Made by a program: the position numbers and the translations under genes. Source: an uncultured Myxococcales bacterium (GTDB taxonomy: Bacteria > Myxococcota_A > UBA9042). Taken from it: a stretch of 64,000 nt of DNA. Location: positions 1-64,000 of the forward strand of contig CAJBNH010000135.1 of the NCBI GenBank assembly GCA_903955385.1, given 5' to 3'. Within the stretch, counting starts at the first letter, position 1. Each line of letters begins with the position of its first letter. Below are positions 8,326 through 17,163 of this stretch, in pieces. Under the pieces are notes generated by a model. That model ran no database searches. It worked only from the letters and a program-made list of their open reading frames with translations, and had not been told where the DNA came from.

Positions 8326-9897
8326 ATGAGCCAGACCGCCGAGACCCTGCCCACCCACTCACAAAAGACCTTCATGGGTCACCCGGTGGGCCTGTTCGTC
8401 CTGTTCTTCACCGAGATGTGGGAGCGGTTCTCGTACTACGGGATGCGCGGCCTGCTGAAGCTGTACATGGTGAACTACCTGTTCGTCACGGCGCGGCAGG
8501 TCTATCAGGGCGGAGCGTACGACGCGACCAAGATCGCAGACCCCAACTCCGTGTTCGGCTGGGGCTTCATCCAGACGCTGCTGCCCAAGCTGAATGCGGC
8601 CGAGGCCGTGCAGTGCATCCAGACCAAGGTCGCGATCCTGACCCATGGCGACGCGGTCAAGGGGCTGCAGGCGGTGTCGGCCGACGTGGCGCAGCGCATC
8701 GCCGAGCAGACTTGTTCGGTCGAGCCCCGCGCATCCGTCATCTACGGCTGGTACACCGGCCTCGTCTACCTGACGCCGTTGCTGGGCGGCTGGATGGCCG
8801 ACCGCTACCTGGGGCAGCGCCGGTCGGTGCTGATGGGCGGTCTCGTCATGGCGGCGGGCCAGTTCCTGCTGTTCGGCGCCGAAAACATGTTCTTCATCGG
8901 CCTGCTGTTGCTCATCGTTGGCAACGGCTTCTTCAAGCCGAACATCTCGACGCAGGTCGGCAGCCTGTACCCCGAGGGCGACCCCCGCCGCGACGGCGCG
9001 TTCACGATCTTCTACATGGGCATCAACCTGGGCGCCTTCCTGTGCAATTTCGTCGCGGGCACCCTGGCGATGGTCTATGGCTGGCGCTACGGATTCCTGG
9101 CGTCGGGCTTCGGCATGCTCATTGGCGTTGCCGTCCAGCTGGCCGGCGCTCGTTTCCTGGCCCCTGACACGCTGGCCCAGCGCAGGGCCGAGCGCGCCAA
9201 GGCCGGTGCCGATGCCGCCAAGACCCCGGCCGTCAGCGAGCCGCTCACGTCGAACGAGTGGCGTCGGGTGTGGGCGCTGGTCGCCCTGTGCGCGCTGAAC
9301 GTGATCTTCTGGGCGGTGTATGAGCAGCAGGGCAACACCATGCAGACGTGGGCCGACGAGCAGACCATCTGGCCGTCGTGGGCTTCGTCGACCTGGTTCC
9401 AGTCGGTCAATCCGTTCTTCATCTTCCTGCTCGCGCCGTTCCTGGATTACTTCTGGCGTCGTCAGGCCAAGAAGGGCACCGAGCCGTCGTCGGTGTCCAA
9501 GATGGTCATCGGCTGCTTCGTGCTCGGCCTGTCGTTCATCGTGATGATCGTCGGCGCCAACATCGTCGGCTCGGGCAAGGGCAGCTGGCTGTGGCCGATC
9601 GCTTGCACGCTGATGCTGACGATTGGCGAGCTCTACCTGTCGCCGATCGGCCTGTCGCTGGTCACCAAGGTCAGCCCGGTGCGTATCGTCAGCCTGATGA
9701 TGGGCATGTGGTTCCTGTCCAGCTTCTTCGGCAACATCCTGTCCGGCTACATCGGCCAGCTGTACACGTCGATGTCCAAGGATGCGTTCTTCTTCGTGTT
9801 GATGGTGCTCGGCCTGGGCTCGGGCGCCATGATGTGGGCGTTCAACAAGCCCCTGAAGAAGGCGCTGCACCACGAGTCCAACGCCGCGGCCGTCTGA
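8326..9897 (+). CDS. POT/PTR-family proton-dependent oligopeptide transporter
   Basis: 523 residues. It imports di- and tripeptides with protons through the inner membrane. The N-terminal signature 'FFTEMWERFSYYGMRGLL' contains the ExxER proton-coupling motif in the first helix, and 'FYMGINLGAF' is the second PTR signature. Twelve or more hydrophobic segments follow, with a polar central loop near residues 280-310. The ATG at 8326 gives the usual short N-terminus; an ATG at 8296 is possible and neither has a strong ribosome site. No partner genes are adjacent. Confidence 0.9.
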   Translation: MSQTAETLPTHSQKTFMGHPVGLFVLFFTEMWERFSYYGMRGLLKLYMVNYLFVTARQVYQGGAYDATKIADPNSVFGWGFIQTLLPKLNAAEAVQCIQTKVAILTHGDAVKGLQAVSADVAQRIAEQTCSVEPRASVIYGWYTGLVYLTPLLGGWMADRYLGQRRSVLMGGLVMAAGQFLLFGAENMFFIGLLLLIVGNGFFKPNISTQVGSLYPEGDPRRDGAFTIFYMGINLGAFLCNFVAGTLAMVYGWRYGFLASGFGMLIGVAVQLAGARFLAPDTLAQRRAERAKAGADAAKTPAVSEPLTSNEWRRVWALVALCALNVIFWAVYEQQGNTMQTWADEQTIWPSWASSTWFQSVNPFFIFLLAPFLDYFWRRQAKKGTEPSSVSKMVIGCFVLGLSFIVMIVGANIVGSGKGSWLWPIACTLMLTIGELYLSPIGLSLVTKVSPVRIVSLMMGMWFLSSFFGNILSGYIGQLYTSMSKDAFFFVLMVLGLGSGAMMWAFNKPLKKALHHESNAAAV

Positions 9898-9953
9898 CCG
9901 TCCCTGTTCCGCCCCACCTGACCGTCGCGTCCCGGCCGACACGGCCGCGTCGC

Positions 9954-9982
9954 TTGTCGCCGTCCTTCCGCAGCCGTACGCT
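9954..9982 (+). promoter_or_regulatory. Candidate promoter for fibre gene at 10025
   Basis: TTGTCG (9954-9959), 17 bp, TACGCT (9977-9982). The tandem paralogue at 12248 has the same -10 box and spacing. Confidence 0.55.
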
Positions 9983-10024
9983 TGCGCGGTGTTTGCCCCG
10001 CTCAACGTTCGCCCGGAGGCTCCG

Positions 10025-12163
10025 ATGCGCCCATCGACCACCCATTCTCTCAGGGTTCATGGCCTCTTGCTGCTGGCGGCGATGGCGCTTTGGGTGCGTT
10101 CGGCACCTGCTGAGGCGGCCGTGCCTCCGTTTGTGCAGGTTGAGGGCGTCCTGACCGGTGCTGGCGGCACGCCCGCGGCCGATGGGGACTACGACATGGT
10201 GTTCCGCCTGTACGATGCGTCGGCTGCAGGTCAGGCGCTGTGGTCAGAGGTCGGAACCAAGGTCGCGGTGCAGGCGGGCGGATTCCAGCACGTGCTGGGC
10301 ACCAAGACGGGGATCGAACCCAAGATCTTCGCGTCGGCGTCTGAGGTTTGGCTGGGTGTGCAGGTGGCGACAGAGCCAGAGCTGCCGCGCAAGCGTCTGG
10401 GGTCGGTGCCGCTGGCCTTGCGTGCGGCGATTGCGGAGGGCCTTGACTGCTCGGGCTGCGTGACGCTCGCGCAGCTGGATGCACAGGTGTTGTCCCCCTA
10501 CGCCAAGACCGCGGACCTGTCCAAGGTCGCGACATCCGGTCAGTTTGCCGACTTGAAGGGGGCGCCGGACCTGTCGGTGTATGCGAAGATCGCGTTGCTG
10601 GCGACGGTGGCTTCGACGGGTGCCTACGCGGACCTCGAGGGGCTGCCGGACTTGAGCGTGTATGCCAAGACGGCCGCGTTGGCCAAGGTCGCCACCACTG
10701 GCAAGTACGTCGACGTCACGGGCGGCCCGCTGGTAGGCAAGGCGTGTGGCACGGGGCTGGTCATGAAGGGCATTCAGGCCGACGGCAGCTACGACTGCGG
10801 GTCGGTGGCGTTCTCGGCGGCAGACCTGCCCAAGGACGGTCTGGACGAGATCTCGAACGGCTTGCTGTTCAACCAGTTCAACGAAGTCGCGGTCAGCACC
10901 AAGACTCCGACGGCTGTCCCCGACAACAACCCGGTGGGCATCAGCGACCTGATCGACGTGCCCGACTTCGGGGTCGCGCAAGTGCTCTCGATCACCGCCG
11001 AAGTCACCAACAGCGACACCGCCAATCTGGTGATCAACGCCATCGACCCGACCGGCACCAAGTTCGTGCTGTGGAGCAAGACCGCCAAGGGCACCGCCGT
11101 GAAGACCACCTGGCCCACCGACACCAAGACCGTGTCGGGCGATCTGACGACCTGGATCGGCAAGAACCCCAAGGGCAAGTGGTACATCGAGGTGATCGAC
11201 ACGGCGTTTCTGAACAACACGACCGACGGCGAGCTGAAGTCCTGGAGCGTCAACGTCAAGGTACTGTCGTCGGGCAAGGTCGGCGCGGGCGGAGCCTTTG
11301 TGCTGAAGAACGCGGGCGATCCGCCGTACACCTGCAACGCGTCGGTCAGCGGCTCGATCTACTTCGACACCAAGCTGAACGCGATTCGCTACTGCGCGCT
11401 CGGGATCTGGCGGACGCTTGCCGACACCTGCGGCAACGGCATCCTCGAGTCCGCCGAAGAGTGCGACGACGGCAACAACGCAGACGGTGACGGGTGCAGC
11501 GCGACCTGCGTGGCCTCGCTGGGGTTTGTCAAAAGCAAGGCCGGCAGCTCATGTCTTGCCATCTTCAACGCCGCGACCGCCGCCAACCTGACGCTCAAGG
11601 ACGGCGTGATGTGGGTCGACCCGAACGGCGGCGATGCAGCCGACGCGTTCCAGGTCTTCTGCGACATGACGACCGACGGCGGCGGCTGGACGCTGGTCAT
11701 GAAGGCGGGCCCAGAGTGCGCCCACACCTGGTCATCGCTCGACCAAGGGTCCTCGTCGCTGATCAACACGACCCTGCCGGGCGCCAATGTGCACTACAAG
11801 TTCTCGGACGCCGTGATGAACCAGATCAAGGACTCCGTGACCAAGGTCGGCGATGCCATCGCGGTTCGCCTGTACGAGTCGCAGACCAACAACGTCAAGA
11901 AGTTCGGCAAGGCGTCCTGCAAGCTGTGCACCAGTTACGCCGATACCTGCGACAGCGACTGTGTTTGGGGCACGCCCACCTACTCCGCCACGCCGGTCTG
12001 GACCAACCTGTCGAACGGCGACGACTGGAAGTGGTACCTGGGCGCGAACAACATAGGCGGCACGTGGGGTTGGGAACGCATGAGCATCTATGGCCGCGCC
12101 AATTGCGCCTTCCACTACGGCTGGGTTGGCGGCTACTACGGCGGCACCATGTGGGTTCGGTAG
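10025..12163 (+). CDS. Modular secreted fibre protein: P-domain, Cys-rich repeat, fibrinogen-like head
   Basis: 712 residues; ATG 10025 with a CGGAGG site. Signal peptide cleaved near residue 31. Residues 33-150 are the N-terminal domain common to bacterial fibre proteins ('VEGVLTGAGGTPAADGDYD', ending 'PLALRAAIAEGLDCSGC'). Residues 155-235 hold 27-residue shaft repeats. Residues ~290-415 are a P/proprotein-convertase-type beta domain. Residues 469-495 form one DUF4215-type Cys-rich repeat ('CGNGILESAEECDDGNN'). Residues 508-712 resemble a fibrinogen C-terminal fold, with the hallmark 'FCDMTTDGGGWTLV'. Probable adhesin or glycan-binding fibre. It is a tandem duplicate of the next gene. Confidence 0.8.
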   Translation: MRPSTTHSLRVHGLLLLAAMALWVRSAPAEAAVPPFVQVEGVLTGAGGTPAADGDYDMVFRLYDASAAGQALWSEVGTKVAVQAGGFQHVLGTKTGIEPKIFASASEVWLGVQVATEPELPRKRLGSVPLALRAAIAEGLDCSGCVTLAQLDAQVLSPYAKTADLSKVATSGQFADLKGAPDLSVYAKIALLATVASTGAYADLEGLPDLSVYAKTAALAKVATTGKYVDVTGGPLVGKACGTGLVMKGIQADGSYDCGSVAFSAADLPKDGLDEISNGLLFNQFNEVAVSTKTPTAVPDNNPVGISDLIDVPDFGVAQVLSITAEVTNSDTANLVINAIDPTGTKFVLWSKTAKGTAVKTTWPTDTKTVSGDLTTWIGKNPKGKWYIEVIDTAFLNNTTDGELKSWSVNVKVLSSGKVGAGGAFVLKNAGDPPYTCNASVSGSIYFDTKLNAIRYCALGIWRTLADTCGNGILESAEECDDGNNADGDGCSATCVASLGFVKSKAGSSCLAIFNAATAANLTLKDGVMWVDPNGGDAADAFQVFCDMTTDGGGWTLVMKAGPECAHTWSSLDQGSSSLINTTLPGANVHYKFSDAVMNQIKDSVTKVGDAIAVRLYESQTNNVKKFGKASCKLCTSYADTCDSDCVWGTPTYSATPVWTNLSNGDDWKWYLGANNIGGTWGWERMSIYGRANCAFHYGWVGGYYGGTMWVR

Positions 12164-12189
12164 GGTCGCTACGCCTGAGCCAGTCTGCC

Positions 12190-12218
12190 TTGCTGGTCCG
12201 GACGCCCGGACGTACGCT
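12190..12218 (+). promoter_or_regulatory. Candidate promoter for fibre gene at 12248
   Basis: TTGCTG (12190-12195), 17 bp, TACGCT (12213-12218). Together with the upstream copy the motif CGTACGCTT is conserved, suggesting shared control of the two tandem genes. Confidence 0.55.
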
Positions 12219-12247
12219 TCGGCAGTGCAACATCGCAGGGGGTTCTC

Positions 12248-14401
12248 ATGTCGCCTCGGTCTTCCATGCTTCGCAACGTGGGTCTTCCAGTCGTCTCCAT
12301 GGCGTTGGCGCTCGTCGGCCTCGTCGGTTCGGCAACGGCGGCAGTGCCCCAACTGGTTCAACTGGAAGGCGTTTTGACGGCGTCCGCGGGCTCGCCTGCT
12401 GCGGATGGCGACTACGACATCGCGTTCAAGTTGTTCGACGCAGAGGCGGACGGCAACCAGCTGTGGACTGAGGCGGTCGCCAAGGTCACCGTGAAGTCGG
12501 GGGCCTTCCAGCACTTGCTGGGCACGCAGACGGGGCTGGACCCGGCGCTGTTCGCTGGTGCGGCGGAAGTCTGGCTCAGCGTGCAGGTCGGCGCGGACCC
12601 GCCGCTGGCCCGCAAGCGCATGGCGTCGGCACCGCTGGCGCTGCGCAGCGCGATGGCCGAGGGGCTCGATTGCTCCGGGTGCGTCAAGCTGGCGCAGCTG
12701 GACCCGCAGATTCTGGCGGCGTTTGCGAAGAAGGCCGACCTGTCCAAGATCGCGACTTCAGGCGCATATGCCGACCTGTCGGGAGCGCCGGACCTGTCGG
12801 TTTACGCCAAGACCGCGGCGCTGTCGGCCGTGGCCTTGTCCGGAGCCTATGCGGATCTGGAGGGGCAGCCTGCCTTTGCCAAGGTGGCGACGTCGGGCAA
12901 GTACGCCGACGTGGCGGGCGGCCCGGCGGTGGGGACGGCGTGCGGCACCGGTCTGGTGATGAAGGGCATCAAGGCCGACGGCAGCTATGACTGCGTGTCG
13001 GCGGCGTTCACCGCAGCGGACCTGCCCAAGGACGGCCTGGACGAGGTGTCGAACGGCTTGCTGTTCAACCAGTTCAACGAGGTCGCGACCAGCACGACGG
13101 TCATCGAGATTCCGGACAACAACCCGGTGGGCATCAGCAGCGTGATCGACGTGCCGGACTTCGGTGTGGCACAGGCGCTGTCGATCACGGCGGAAGTCGC
13201 GAACAGTGACACTGCGAACCTGAAGATCACCGCGATCGATCCCGCGGGGACGAAGTTCGTGCTGTGGGACAAGACCACCAAGGGCACCCAGGTCAAGACG
13301 ACCTGGCCGACGCTGACCAAGACGGTGTCAGGCGACCTGACGACCTGGATCGGCAAGAACCCGAAGGGAAAGTGGTACTTGGAGGTTGTCGACCTCGCAT
13401 TCCTGAACAACACCAAGGACGGCGCACTGAAGGGGTGGAGCGTCAACGTGCAGGTGCTCGCGTCCACCAAGGTCGGCGTGGGCGGTGGCTTGGTGCTGAA
13501 GAATTCCGCAGCGGAACCCTACACCTGCACGGCGTCGGTCGCCGGCTCGCTGTTCTTCGACTCGGTAAACAAGACGGTGCGCTATTGCGACGGGACCGAC
13601 TGGCGCACGCTCGCCGACACGTGCGGCAACGGCATCCTCGAGTCGAACGAGCAGTGCGACGACGGCAACAACACCAACGGCGACGGCTGCAGCGCGACTT
13701 GCATGACCGTGTGTGGCGACGGCAAGAAGGTGGGCAAGGAGGAGTGCGACGACGGCAACAACGTCGACACCGACGCCTGCACCAACGCCTGCGTGGTGGG
13801 CAACTACGGAAAGGCGCAAGCGAATCCGGGCACCAGCTGCCTCGACATCCTGACCAAGTTCAAGGCCGCATCACTGACCCTGACCACGGGCGACTTCTGG
13901 ATCAAGGCACCCAAGGGCCAAGTCATTCAGGTCTGGTGCGACATGGTCACCGAGACCGGCGGCTACACCTACTTCCCCATCGCCAGCGGCGGCAAGACCA
14001 CCTCGGCCTTCACCGACGACAACACCTGCAAGGACTACGGCCTCGACATCTTCATCCCGCGCAGCAAGGCACAGTGGACGGTCGTCCTTGCCAAGTACGA
14101 CTCCAGCTACTTTGCGGCCATCCCAGGTGTGTACAAGCCCAGCACCAGCAACGGCGCCAACTACACCGGCTGCATCATGCGGCACCCCGCCTCCTACGGC
14201 AGCGGCTGCGCAGACTGGAGGGTGGCGGACGCCGGGCGCTGGTGGCTGCGCGACGCGACCTACAGCGAGCCCAATGGCGACTACACGGGCAACTGCTGGC
14301 TCAGCATGTACAAGTGGGACGTCAACGACATCCAATTCAACGACGGTGGCTGCGGCAACCCGACGTCGAAGTACATCTGCTCGACCAACGACAAGCTGTA
14401 G
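12248..14401 (+). CDS. Modular secreted fibre protein: P-domain, two Cys-rich repeats, fibrinogen-related head
   Basis: 717 residues; ATG 12248 follows CAGGGGG. The order is that of the preceding paralogue: signal peptide, N-terminal domain with the 'CSGC' pair, shaft repeats, 'CGTGLVMKGIKADGSYDC' linker and P-domain. It differs in having two DUF4215-type repeats ('CGNGILESNEQCDDGNN' and 'CGDGKKVGKEECDDGNN'). Its C-terminal head has 'VWCDMVTETGGYTYF' in place of the fibrinogen hallmark and no sequence match I can see to the neighbour's last 150 residues. The shaft is shortened: one repeat lacks its 'PDLSVYA' half. It is convergent with the D-aminoacylase gene, only 9 nt away. Confidence 0.8.
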   Translation: MSPRSSMLRNVGLPVVSMALALVGLVGSATAAVPQLVQLEGVLTASAGSPAADGDYDIAFKLFDAEADGNQLWTEAVAKVTVKSGAFQHLLGTQTGLDPALFAGAAEVWLSVQVGADPPLARKRMASAPLALRSAMAEGLDCSGCVKLAQLDPQILAAFAKKADLSKIATSGAYADLSGAPDLSVYAKTAALSAVALSGAYADLEGQPAFAKVATSGKYADVAGGPAVGTACGTGLVMKGIKADGSYDCVSAAFTAADLPKDGLDEVSNGLLFNQFNEVATSTTVIEIPDNNPVGISSVIDVPDFGVAQALSITAEVANSDTANLKITAIDPAGTKFVLWDKTTKGTQVKTTWPTLTKTVSGDLTTWIGKNPKGKWYLEVVDLAFLNNTKDGALKGWSVNVQVLASTKVGVGGGLVLKNSAAEPYTCTASVAGSLFFDSVNKTVRYCDGTDWRTLADTCGNGILESNEQCDDGNNTNGDGCSATCMTVCGDGKKVGKEECDDGNNVDTDACTNACVVGNYGKAQANPGTSCLDILTKFKAASLTLTTGDFWIKAPKGQVIQVWCDMVTETGGYTYFPIASGGKTTSAFTDDNTCKDYGLDIFIPRSKAQWTVVLAKYDSSYFAAIPGVYKPSTSNGANYTGCIMRHPASYGSGCADWRVADAGRWWLRDATYSEPNGDYTGNCWLSMYKWDVNDIQFNDGGCGNPTSKYICSTNDKL

Positions 14402-14410
14402 CGTCGAAGG

Positions 14411-15841
14411 TCAGCCTCCCACCACCTGACCGCCTGCTTCGCCTGACCCACGGGGGCTCCAGGCGACGCAGCCGTTGACCAGCACCCACCGCATCCCCAC
14501 GGCAAGCTGGCGCGGGTGCGTCCACGTTGCGCGGTCAGCGAACTCTGTCCGGCTCCAGACCGCCACGTCGGCGCGAGCCCCTGCCCGCAGCACGCCGCGG
14601 TCGCTCAGAGCGAACACTTCCGCAGGCAGGGACGTGACCTTGCGCACCGCCTCGGGCAGCCCCACCAGCTGCAGGTCGCGCACCCACGTCCCCAGAAAGC
14701 GGGCAAACGCGCCGAACAGCCGCGGGTGCGGGCAGGTGTCCTCGGGCAGGCCGTCGGACCCGACCATGCAGCGCGGGTGGGTCAGGATCTGCCTGACATC
14801 GGCCGGGTCCATGTGGAAGTAGGCTGCTCCGGCAGGCTGCAGGGCAGGAATCGCGAGGTCCAGCGGCAGGTTCAGGGCGGTGGCGGCCTCAGACAGCGTG
14901 CGTCCCGCCAGCTCCGGGTGCGGCACCGACCACGTCACCAGCACCTCTCGAGACTGCCGCACCGACTCGGCGTCCAGCACCGTGGAGCCTGCGTCGTAGG
15001 GATAGGCGTCCAGCGCCAGCGGCAGGTCGCGAGCGGCGTCGTCGATGCGGTCCAGCAGCTCACGCGCGCGCCCGCGCTGGCGGGGACCGGCGGTCTTCTG
15101 GTGCGACAGAAGCAGGAACGCTTGGGAATCCCTGGCGATCTCGAATGCTTCGGTCAGCGCGTCCCACACGCCGTCGTATTCGTCGCGCAGGTGGATCGCG
15201 AAGGGCTTGTGGCGGCGGGCGGACACGCGGGCCAGCGCGGTGACCTCGGCAGTGGGGGCCGCGATAGCGGTCGGGTAGGCGAGGCCGGTCGAAAAGCCGG
15301 CGAGACCGCAAGCCAACCCCTCGTCCAACCGCGCCGCCATCGCATCGATCTCGTGACGCGACGCGGGCTTGTGCCAGTCCGCACAGCACGCGACCCGCAA
15401 CGCCGAGTGGCCCCCCAGCACCGCGACGTTGACCTGCAGGGCAGCCTCGCGCAACGCCTGGAGATAGCTGGGGTAGTCTGGATACGCAAAGGCCGCGGCG
15501 GTGCCCAGCAGGTTCAGCGGCGGCGGTGGGGCCTGTCCCGGGATCAGCCGCACGGGGGGCAGACCGATCCCGCAGTTGCCGACCACGACGGTCGTCACAC
15601 CTTGGGCGAGCTTGCCGTCCAGCGCCCCTGGCCGCAGCACGGCTGCGTCGTCGTGCGTATGCGGATCGATAAAGCCGGGCGAGACGACCAGGCCCGCGCA
15701 ATCGAGCACCCGACAGTCCGCAGGCACCTCGTCCACGCGACCGACCTGTGCGACGCGGTCGCCGACCACCAGCACGTCGCCGGGCGTCGCAGCGGCGCCG
15801 GTGCCATCGACCAACGTGCCGCCGCGCAACAGGATGCTCAC
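14411..15841 (-). CDS. N-acyl-D-amino-acid deacylase (D-aminoacylase family amidohydrolase)
   Basis: 476 residues. It hydrolyses N-acyl-D-amino acids or related N-terminal D-amide bonds. Family motifs: 'GFIDPHTHDD' (metal-binding HxH), 'AQGVTTVVVGNCG', 'GFSTGLAYPT', 'HLRDEYDGVWDAL', 'LSHQKT' and 'VGSDGLPED'. The start is GTG 15841, whose GTGA overlaps the pmbA stop by four bases; the longer open frame upstream is only the shadow of pmbA. No signal peptide is seen. As third gene after tldD and pmbA it probably finishes breakdown of peptides that the protease releases (inference). Confidence 0.85.
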   Translation of the reverse strand: MSILLRGGTLVDGTGAAATPGDVLVVGDRVAQVGRVDEVPADCRVLDCAGLVVSPGFIDPHTHDDAAVLRPGALDGKLAQGVTTVVVGNCGIGLPPVRLIPGQAPPPPLNLLGTAAAFAYPDYPSYLQALREAALQVNVAVLGGHSALRVACCADWHKPASRHEIDAMAARLDEGLACGLAGFSTGLAYPTAIAAPTAEVTALARVSARRHKPFAIHLRDEYDGVWDALTEAFEIARDSQAFLLLSHQKTAGPRQRGRARELLDRIDDAARDLPLALDAYPYDAGSTVLDAESVRQSREVLVTWSVPHPELAGRTLSEAATALNLPLDLAIPALQPAGAAYFHMDPADVRQILTHPRCMVGSDGLPEDTCPHPRLFGAFARFLGTWVRDLQLVGLPEAVRKVTSLPAEVFALSDRGVLRAGARADVAVWSRTEFADRATWTHPRQLAVGMRWVLVNGCVAWSPRGSGEAGGQVVGG

Positions 15842-17163
15842 GCCTTGCCGCCCGCGATGGCCGCTCCTGCAAACCGCAGCGAAGGCACCCGCAGGCTTCC
15901 CGCCAGCCACGGGTCGTTGCCCAAGGCCTCCAGCCGCTTCCAGAACGTCTTGTGGTTGCCCGTCAGGTTCATCTCGGTCACCGGCGGGCCGATGGCGCCG
16001 TCGACGATCAGCCGCCCCTGGATGCCGACCGAGAAATCGCCCGTCAGCGGGTTGGAGTTGCCGCCGCTGAACGACGTGACCAGCACCCCCGTCTTGGCCT
16101 GTTGCACCAGCGTCGCCAGCGGGTCCTTGCCGGGCGTGGCGACCAGGTTGGACCACCCGCCCGACGTCGGCTTCATTCCCAGCTTCTTGCCGTAGTACCA
16201 ATCCACAAAGAAGTTCAGCAGCTTGCCGTTCTCGATGAACGGAAACGCCTGCGCCGGCAGCCCATCGCGGTCAAAGCTGCGTGAGCCCAAGCCGTCGGCC
16301 AAGGTCGGGTCGTCCCGCAGCGTCAGCAGCTCGCTCGCCACCAGCTGTCCGGCCTGTCCATCCAGGAACGAGCGCTTCTGCTGCAGCGCCGAGCCGGTAG
16401 CCGCCTGCAGGTAGAACGACAACAGCGTCCCCACGGCGCGGTTCTCGACGACCAGCGCCAACTCACCGCCTTTCTGGGTCTTTGCGCCGATGCGGTCGAG
16501 CGCGCGTTGCGTCGCCTCCTTGCCCAGCGCCTCGGGTTTGCCCAGCGCGGTCAGCTTGCGTCCGGCGGCCTGGCTCCACTCTTCGGGTCGCTTGTCGCCT
16601 TCGGATACCGTGACTTCGGCCGACAGCCCGTAGTAGGTGCCGCGCTGGACTCCGTGCAGGCCGTTGCTGCCCAGCATGACGGTGCCGCCGTCCTCGTCCG
16701 ACAGATTCGCGGTCACCGAGATCACGCGCGGGTCGCCGTGTCCCGCCGCATCGACCGCCGCCGCCAGCTTCTTGCGCCGATCGGTGTCCAGCTTGCCGTA
16801 CTCCGCATCCGACAAGGGCAATTCCGCGGGCTTGCGCAGCACCAGCTCGGGCGGCGGCAGGGTCCGCTCCGGGTCCGGGTCCAGCATCCGCGTCAGCTTG
16901 ACCGCGTCGGACAGAAAGGCGTTCAGCTCGGTCGGCCGCAAATCACTTGTCGTATGGGCGGCATAGCGGCCGTCGGCATACACGTGCACCGTCATGCCGG
17001 CAGAGCGCGACTCTTGCAGCTTCTCGAGCTTGCCGTCGCGCACCTGCACTTCCACGCCGCGCGACGCCCGCACCACCACGACGGCGTCCTGCGCGCCCAG
17101 CTTCTTGACTTGGTCCAAGGCGCGCTCGGCCGTCTTCTGCTCTTGATTCATGGCGTTGCTCAC
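15838..17163 (-). CDS. pmbA: PmbA/TldE-type subunit of TldD-TldE protease
   Basis: 441 residues. PmbA (TldE) forms a heterodimer with TldD; TldD carries the metal site and PmbA is needed for activity (known for E. coli, where the pair matures microcin B17 and degrades CcdA). As expected it lacks an HExxxH motif. The C-terminal half has typical family stretches, 'SRSFDRDGLPAQ' and 'LVTSFSGGNSNPLTGDFSVG'. The start is GTG 17163, where GTGA overlaps the tldD stop; an internal ATG at 17151 is an alternative. No export signal is visible, unlike its partner. Confidence 0.85.
   Translation of the reverse strand: MSNAMNQEQKTAERALDQVKKLGAQDAVVVVRASRGVEVQVRDGKLEKLQESRSAGMTVHVYADGRYAAHTTSDLRPTELNAFLSDAVKLTRMLDPDPERTLPPPELVLRKPAELPLSDAEYGKLDTDRRKKLAAAVDAAGHGDPRVISVTANLSDEDGGTVMLGSNGLHGVQRGTYYGLSAEVTVSEGDKRPEEWSQAAGRKLTALGKPEALGKEATQRALDRIGAKTQKGGELALVVENRAVGTLLSFYLQAATGSALQQKRSFLDGQAGQLVASELLTLRDDPTLADGLGSRSFDRDGLPAQAFPFIENGKLLNFFVDWYYGKKLGMKPTSGGWSNLVATPGKDPLATLVQQAKTGVLVTSFSGGNSNPLTGDFSVGIQGRLIVDGAIGPPVTEMNLTGNHKTFWKRLEALGNDPWLAGSLRVPSLRFAGAAIAGGKA

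Noticed and set aside
14411-16201. A 596-residue amidohydrolase starting at 16201
   Set aside because: The first 120 residues are an out-of-frame reading of pmbA; the GTGA overlap at 15841 gives the normal family N-terminus.
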